NCBI GenBank assembly: GCA_964446285.1
Contig: CAYUNT010000011.1
Span: forward strand, 1-44,037
Origin: CAYUNT01 sp964446285
GTDB lineage: Bacteria; Sumerlaeota; Sumerlaeia; SLMS01; CAYUNT01
DNA: 44,037 bases
Direction: 5' to 3'
Position numbers and translations under genes: made by a program. Under the pieces are notes generated by a model that had not been told where the DNA came from, did no database searches, and was given only the letters and a program-made list of their open reading frames with translations. Shown piece after piece: positions 40,975-44,037 of the stretch (positions are counted from its first letter, which is position 1; each line of letters begins with the position of its first letter).

Positions 40975-43544
40975 TCGGACCAGCCGTCCCACCATTTCAC
41001 AAGGCCGAGGAAGAATTTATTGGGCAATCCCTGGCGCTTGGGTAGCGCGCGCACCTGGAATCCGCGTTGTCCGGTGGTTTCGCACGGGATTGCTCCCTCG
41101 AATTCCGCCAGCCCGGTTCCGCGCGTGCGCGCATACTCGAGCGTAGTCACGCGCGCATCGGTGATTTGTCCTTTTTCCTCCAGGCGGCCATGATAGACCT
41201 CCACTTCGACATCCTCAGGCGCAAGCCCTCCCAGTGCCACAACCACGCGAAGCGGAAGCGCGTCGCCGATTTTCATACCATTGCCCAGTTCCGCCTGGAC
41301 GCCCCGGATCGAAACCTGCTCCCAGTTTTCAGACACCTTTTTGCGCCAGTCGCAGAGTTCGATAGCCGCCTTGCAGCTATCCTCAGTGAGCAGCCGGTGC
41401 TGCATCAGGCACGGCAGGTAAAACTTCTCCATGTATTCTTCAAGCATGCGGTTTGTGTTATATTGTGGGCAAACCGTCTTGATGCTTTCCTTCATCCGCG
41501 CGATCCAGCGGTGCGGCAGGCCGTTGGTTCCGCGGTCATAATAGAGCGGAGCAATGTCTTTTTCGAGGATGTCGTAGAGCGCCTCGCCCTCAACTGCGTC
41601 CTGGTAGGCGTGGTCCTGGTATTCCTCGCCGGTGCCGATGGCCCAGCCATTGCGTCCGTTATAGCCCTCGCACCACCAGCCGTCGAGGATGGTGAAATTG
41701 ATGACGCCGCTGACCGTCCCGGTCATGCAGATGGTTCCGCTGGCTTCGAGCGGGCGGCGCGGGTTGTTGAGCCAGACGTCCACGCCTTGCAAGATGTATC
41801 GCGTGACGCGAATATCGTAGTTGTGGATAAATACGATGCGGTTTTTAAACTCGGGGCGGCGCGAAACCTGGATGATCTGGCGGATGAGTTCCTTGCCCTG
41901 GTTGTCGTTCGGGTGCGCCTTGCCCGCGAACACAAATTGCACTGGCCGGTCAGGATTATTGACGATGCGTTGCAGGCGGTCCATATCGCGGAACAAGAGC
42001 GTGGCGCGCTTGTAGGTGGCGAATCGCCGCGCAAATCCGATAGTCAGCGCCTCGGGGTCCAGCACGTCATCCGCGCCAATAACCTCCTGGGCTTGCGCGC
42101 CGCGTGAGACCAGCTGTTCGCGGAGCCGCTTGCGCGCGAATTCCACAAGACGTTTCTTCAGCGAGCAATGCACCTGCCAGAGTTCCTCGTCCGGAATCTG
42201 GTCCACCTTTTCCCAGACGTCGCGGTTCATCGGATCTTCGAGCCAGTTTTGTCCGACGTGCTTGCTGTAAAGATTCGCGATGTCGGTCGAGAACCAGCTC
42301 TGCGTATGGATGCCGTTTGTGATGGCCTGGATGGGGATTTCTTCTTCGGGGATTTCGGGATACAGGCCGCCCCACATCCGGCGCGACACGCGCCCGTGCA
42401 ATTCGCTCACGCCGTTGGAGAAGGCCGAAAGCCGCAGCGCCAGCACCGCCATATTGAAAGGTTCGCCATGGTTTTGGAGGTGTTCCTTGCCGAGGCGGAC
42501 AATTTCGTCGATGCCCACGCCCATTTCCTCGGCAATGGGCGTGAAATAAGTGCGGATCATGTCCTCGGGAAATTTGTCAATCCCGGCGGGGACGGGCGTA
42601 TGGGTGGTGAAAAGGTTCGTTTGCGTGACAATTTCGCGCGCGGCGGGGAAGGTCAGGCCCTTTTCCTTCATATAAACGCGGATGCGTTCGAGGCCGAGGA
42701 ACGCCGAATGGCCCTCATTGATGTGGCAAAGCGTCGGCGTGATGCCCAAAGCCGAAAGGGCGCGGATACCGCCGATGCCAAGCAGGATTTCCTGCTCGAT
42801 GCGCGTATCCAGACCTCCGCCGTAGAGATGCGCCGTGATGGCCCGGTCGCGCTCGGAGTTGCGGTCGATGTCCGTATCGAGCAGATAGAGCGGAACGCGG
42901 CCCACCTGCACGCGCCAGATGCGCGCATAGACCTGTCGCCCCGGCAGCGTGACAGTAATGAGGAAGGCTTTGCCTTTGTCGTCTCGCACCACCTCAGCCG
43001 GCAGGTTGAAGAAATCGTTGGTCGGATACAACTCCATCTGCCAGCCGTCGGGATTGAGATACTGCGTGAAATACCCGTGGCGGTAGAACAGCCCGACGCC
43101 GACGAGGGGGATGCCCAGGTCGCTGGCAGATTTCAGATGATCGCCCGAGAGAATGCCCAGGCCGCCCGAGTAAATGGGCAGCGATTCATGAAGTCCGAAT
43201 TCCGCGGAAAAGTATCCGACCGTCATATCGCGCGCCATGATATGGGCGCGTTCGCACCAGGTCGGATACGCCATGTATTTTTTCAGCTGCGCGTGGATGG
43301 CTTGCATCGACTCCATGAAATCCGCGTCGCCCATCAGCTCTTTGAAACGCGAGAGCGGAATGTATCCGAGCATCTGGACGGGATTGTGCCGCGTTCTTTC
43401 CCAGATGTCCGGCGCCATGCGCTCGAAAAGCTCGGAGGCCTGCGGATTCCAGGTCCACCAAAGATTATACGCCAGTTTCAAAAGGGGCTGAAGCGCCTCC
43501 GGGAGGCTGAGTTCCACGGAGTATTTGTAGATGGCTCTCTTCAT
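40971..43544 (-). CDS. Alpha-glucan phosphorylase homologue (GT35) with Thr at the PLP-lysine site
   Basis: An 857-residue protein of the short alpha-glucan phosphorylase group, which releases glucose 1-phosphate from glycogen or maltodextrin. The N-terminal domain (LAYNLWWTWNPQASELFERM) is the DUF3417 type. Conserved stretches follow: YFSAEFGLHESLPIYSGGLG, GDHLKSASDLGIPLVGVGL, INEGHSAFL, THTPVPAGIDKF, NGIHTQSW, FARRFATYKRATLLF, FAGKAHPNDNQGK, GVDVWLNNPRRPLEASGT and LDGWWCEGYNGRNGWAIG. After EASGT the family motif SGMKAA reads ICMTGT, so Thr608 replaces the Lys that holds pyridoxal phosphate. The rest is intact, so it is not an obvious pseudogene. The ATG at 43544 follows AGGGGG and starts at KRAIYKYSVEL. 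Coupled to the FAD gene. Confidence 0.88.
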   Translation of the reverse strand: MKRAIYKYSVELSLPEALQPLLKLAYNLWWTWNPQASELFERMAPDIWERTRHNPVQMLGYIPLSRFKELMGDADFMESMQAIHAQLKKYMAYPTWCERAHIMARDMTVGYFSAEFGLHESLPIYSGGLGILSGDHLKSASDLGIPLVGVGLFYRHGYFTQYLNPDGWQMELYPTNDFFNLPAEVVRDDKGKAFLITVTLPGRQVYARIWRVQVGRVPLYLLDTDIDRNSERDRAITAHLYGGGLDTRIEQEILLGIGGIRALSALGITPTLCHINEGHSAFLGLERIRVYMKEKGLTFPAAREIVTQTNLFTTHTPVPAGIDKFPEDMIRTYFTPIAEEMGVGIDEIVRLGKEHLQNHGEPFNMAVLALRLSAFSNGVSELHGRVSRRMWGGLYPEIPEEEIPIQAITNGIHTQSWFSTDIANLYSKHVGQNWLEDPMNRDVWEKVDQIPDEELWQVHCSLKKRLVEFARKRLREQLVSRGAQAQEVIGADDVLDPEALTIGFARRFATYKRATLLFRDMDRLQRIVNNPDRPVQFVFAGKAHPNDNQGKELIRQIIQVSRRPEFKNRIVFIHNYDIRVTRYILQGVDVWLNNPRRPLEASGTICMTGTVSGVINFTILDGWWCEGYNGRNGWAIGTGEEYQDHAYQDAVEGEALYDILEKDIAPLYYDRGTNGLPHRWIARMKESIKTVCPQYNTNRMLEEYMEKFYLPCLMQHRLLTEDSCKAAIELCDWRKKVSENWEQVSIRGVQAELGNGMKIGDALPLRVVVALGGLAPEDVEVEVYHGRLEEKGQITDARVTTLEYARTRGTGLAEFEGAIPCETTGQRGFQVRALPKRQGLPNKFFLGLVKWWDGWSE

Positions 43545-43984
43545 ACAATCCCCCTGGCAGGAGAGGAAGGCCGCGCGCCCGGAACCGGACCGGACATCGC
43601 ACAGGCACAATAAAAATTGGTCCCTGATCCGCGATGGAAAAGGGAGTTTCCCAATTCATCGAATTGGACCTTGCCATTTGCCTCGCTGTTCCGGGGGGAA
43701 TCCGCGCGGCGCTTGGCCACGGCATGTAAAAAGTGGGGCGAACCCAACGCTTCGGTCAAGTCAGAAACAAAAGACAGTTCCGGGCTGGCATCTTTCTCAG
43801 CGGCCGCTCCAGAGCCATTTGCGAAATTTGTTCCGGATTCATGGCCGCCTGAATTCATGGCGATGTCTTCATCCATAACAGGCGGGGCACATCAGAGCAT
43901 TGCCCGGCTAAAGAGCCTCGAAGAGGCCAGGGAAGGCAGGACAATTCCGTAAATGCTTTTTGCGGGTTTTGAGGAAGGATGCTT
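43545..43984. other. Spacer upstream of the phosphorylase gene, no gene seen
   Basis: Open frames of about 110 codons exist on both strands but overlap each other, have no recognisable motif and no ribosome-binding site. I see no structured RNA. The leftward promoter of the phosphorylase gene should lie here, but I cannot place it. Confidence 0.4.
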
Positions 43985-44037
43985 ATACCAATTTCCCGTA
44001 ATCCTGTTCCCTTTCCCCGGGCAATCCTCTTCACAGG
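43985..44037 (+). repeat. End of another MITE/BIME-like element, cut by the window edge
   Basis: ATACCAATTTCCCGTAATCC, then TGTTCCCT, matches the outer end of the elements at 10344 and 14145 (which read GTAATTCTGTTCCCTG in the same place). The rest lies beyond the window. Confidence 0.7.

Noticed and set aside
43531..43952. Overlapping frames of about 110 codons on both strands upstream of the phosphorylase
   Set aside because: Mutually overlapping, without motifs or ribosome-binding sites.

Overview
The window is a GC-rich stretch of a Gram-negative (diderm) bacterial chromosome, probably from an uncultivated lineage. Diderm structure is supported by lpxA and a WaaF-type heptosyltransferase (lipopolysaccharide), a PilT/PilU retraction-ATPase pair and two type II/IV pseudopilins. 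Housekeeping genes (ftsH, nusA, rplU, rpmA, dnaB, argS, cysS, tRNA-Cys) lie scattered among secreted TPR/NHL proteins, in short operons or alone. The exact phylum cannot be read from the sequence. The mix of TPR/NHL proteins, FTLIELL pseudopilins and repeat-rich spacers would suit a Sumerlaeota-, Hydrogenedentota- or Planctomycetes-like genome, but that is inference.

Layout. 1-7025: tRNA-Cys; leftward TPR protein, B12-type radical SAM protein and ftsH; rightward PIN-TRAM membrane protein. 7026-8122: accessory strip with repeat arrays, an orphan antitoxin-like gene and a decayed gene. 8123-10321: pseudopilin, divergent Fur-family regulator with a candidate operator, metallo-hydrolase. 10322-19692: leftward genes separated by repeats: a zinc-ribbon/signal-peptidase-like protein without the catalytic pair, an alpha-barrel protein, a pseudopilin-NHL operon and an M16 peptidase homologue without its metal site. 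19693-23728: nusA behind an intrinsic terminator, rplU-rpmA, radical SAM protein. 23780-30020: leftward dnaB, waaF-like, argS, lpxA. 30220-33108: dead IS200-type element, then two coupled membrane-protein genes of unknown function. 33138-35792: pilT then pilU (leftward). 36330-44037: cysS, then leftward cardiolipin synthase, FAD oxidoreductase and glucan phosphorylase homologue.

The most distinctive signals are these. (1) Short-period repeat arrays occur throughout, including several unrelated unit sequences that all have a 9-bp period. Some lie inside genes (waaF-like, argS, probably the metallo-hydrolase) without breaking the frame, and one supplies a stop codon. (2) A family of MITE/BIME-like palindromic elements occurs at about 10.3, 14.1, 25.4 and 43.98 kb, with a different nested-palindrome element at 36.0 kb. 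(3) An otherwise intact alpha-glucan phosphorylase has Thr where the PLP-binding Lys should be. Two further enzyme-family members (S26-like, M16-like) also lack catalytic residues.

All functional names come from reading motifs and family resemblance by eye; no database search was run. Several starts were moved inward from the longest ORF on the basis of ribosome-binding sites, signal peptides or overlaps, as noted per gene.
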